Origin: Xanthobacteraceae bacterium
GTDB lineage: Bacteria; Pseudomonadota; Alphaproteobacteria; Rhizobiales; Xanthobacteraceae
Reading direction: 5' to 3'
DNA: 64,000 nt
NCBI GenBank assembly: GCA_024508855.1
Contig: JANINJ010000003.1
Coordinates: 1 to 64,000 of the forward strand
In this document: positions 63,357 to 64,000 of the stretch, one piece after another
How the letters are laid out: the number at the start of each line of letters is the position of its first letter
Numbering within the stretch: position 1 is the first letter of the stretch
Made by a program: the position numbers and the translations under genes
The notes under the pieces: generated by a model
Seen by the model: the letters and a program-made list of their open reading frames with translations, nothing else
What the model was told of the DNA's origin: nothing
Databases searched by the model: none

Positions 63357-63864
63357 GGCCACATCGAAATCGATGGACGACGTCTACACCAAGCCGGGAC
63401 ATCTGTTCCGGCGCATGCAGCAGATCGCGGTCGCGATCTTCATGGAAGAGTGCAAGGGGTTCGATCTGACGCCCGTGCAATATGCTTCGCTGGTTGCGAT
63501 CCGCGACTATCCCGGCATCGACGCCACCCGACTCTCGGCGCTGATCGCATTCGACCGCTCGACGCTCGGCAGCGTCATCGAACGGCTGGAAGCGAAAGAA
63601 CTCATCGTTCGCAAGCCGATCCCGAAGGATCGGCGCCTGAAGTTGCTTCACCTCACGGCCAAAGGCGGCCAATTGCTGACCAAGGCCATTCCGGCCGTCA
63701 ACCGCGCGCAGCAACGGATGCTCGAGCCGTTGAAGGCGTCCGACCGCGATGTGCTGATGAGATTGCTGGGGCAACTGGTGCATCTCAACAACGATGTTTC
63801 CCGCGCGCCCATGAAGGTCGCCGAATTACACGGTCATCCCGGTATCCATGGGGCGTCGAAATGA
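63346..63864 (+). CDS. MarR family transcriptional regulator
   Basis: A 172-residue winged-helix regulator: LTPVQYASLVAIRDYPGIDATRLSALIAFDRSTLGSVIERLEAKELIVRKPIPKDRRLKLLHLT contains the HTH and wing with the DRR motif. ATG 63346 overlaps the maiA end by eleven bases; a later ATG (MDDVYTKPG, 63373) is possible. It overlaps the next gene (ATGA), so maiA, the regulator and the oxidoreductase form one operon. MarR proteins here usually sense aromatic compounds. Confidence 0.9.
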   Translation: MPSKATSKSMDDVYTKPGHLFRRMQQIAVAIFMEECKGFDLTPVQYASLVAIRDYPGIDATRLSALIAFDRSTLGSVIERLEAKELIVRKPIPKDRRLKLLHLTAKGGQLLTKAIPAVNRAQQRMLEPLKASDRDVLMRLLGQLVHLNNDVSRAPMKVAELHGHPGIHGASK

Positions 63865-64000
63865 GCGCTCGCACGATCGCCGAACCCGCACGCCAGATTC
63901 CGCTCTATGGCGAATACGAAGTTGCGGTGCTGGGTGGCGGCCCTGCGGGCATCGCCGCGGCCGTGGCGTCGGCGCGTGCGGGCCGGCGGACATTGCTGAT
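63861..64000 (+). CDS. FAD-dependent oxidoreductase (N-terminal part only)
   Basis: Only the first 46 residues are in the window. After about 20 residues comes YEVAVLGGGPAGIAAAVASARAGRRTLL, an FAD-binding Rossmann motif (GGGPAG) of the FAD_oxidored/NAD(P)/FAD-dependent oxidoreductase type. It overlaps the MarR gene by four bases. The full enzyme and its substrate cannot be judged. Confidence 0.75.
   Translation, partial: MSARTIAEPARQIPLYGEYEVAVLGGGPAGIAAAVASARAGRRTLL

Overview
The window reads as one contiguous stretch of a high-GC alphaproteobacterial chromosome, most likely from the Bradyrhizobium/Rhodopseudomonas/Tardiphaga group (Nitrobacteraceae). This rests on the pckA - chvI - chvG - hprK - EIIA(Man) - ptsH gene order typical of Rhizobiales, a short HprK lacking its N-terminal domain, DUF2865 and PAS_5-type proteins, a 56-residue small protein of a type I associate with this group, and codon use. 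Genus is not resolvable by eye. I see no rRNA, tRNA, CRISPR array, transposase, phage gene or plasmid origin. The region is mostly core genes with a few accessory modules.

Layout: 1-7.9 kb holds hrpB (cut by the left edge), a membrane acyltransferase, polA, a LysE exporter, a glutathione transferase and pyrE. 7.9-11.7 kb holds two ion-transporter-superfamily proteins and a DUF2865 secreted protein. 11.8-15.8 kb is a Baeyer-Villiger monooxygenase / MetX-like hydrolase operon with a divergent AraC regulator. 15.8-20.3 kb has an orphan acidic protein, a small protein, glgP and a thioesterase. 20.5-24.9 kb is a three-gene type I secretion locus with an unusual repeat-bearing probable substrate. 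25-31.8 kb is pckA, a HugZ-like protein and the ChvI/ChvG plus incomplete-PTS regulatory operon. 31.8-38.7 kb has a GT39-type membrane glycosyltransferase, lepA, a lone amino-acid-type binding protein, small conserved proteins and mepA. 38.8-41.9 kb is a molybdate locus (Mop, unknown periplasmic protein, ModA, ModB, short ModC). 41.9-47.7 kb has a K+/H+ antiporter, MscS channel, sfsA, map and radC. 47.8-53.1 kb is an NMT1-type ABC importer operon with a 2-hydroxyacid dehydrogenase and a double Inh-domain protein, divergent from a creatininase-family enzyme. 53.3-57.9 kb has a two-barrel outer membrane porin, an FMN glutamate-synthase-like protein and ferredoxin-NADP reductase. 58.1-61.3 kb has a PAS protein and a translationally coupled ATP-grasp / FolC-like ligase pair. 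61.4-64 kb has an enone-type oxidoreductase, two related palindromic repeats, maiA, a MarR regulator and the start of an FAD oxidoreductase.

The observations I rate highest are: (i) the coupled ATP-grasp + Mur-ligase pair, which looks like a split relative of cyanophycin synthetase but with a FolC-type second half; (ii) a DNA polymerase I in which all four carboxylates of the 3'-5' proofreading site are substituted; (iii) a type I secretion substrate with one Arg, one Lys, no Cys/Trp/Tyr and a threefold 19-residue repeat; (iv) the fused Omp25-like + OprB-like double barrel with a TGCAA/TTGCA operator-like site upstream; and (v) a molybdate transporter whose ATPase lacks the usual Mop/TOBE tail while a free Mop protein is encoded upstream.
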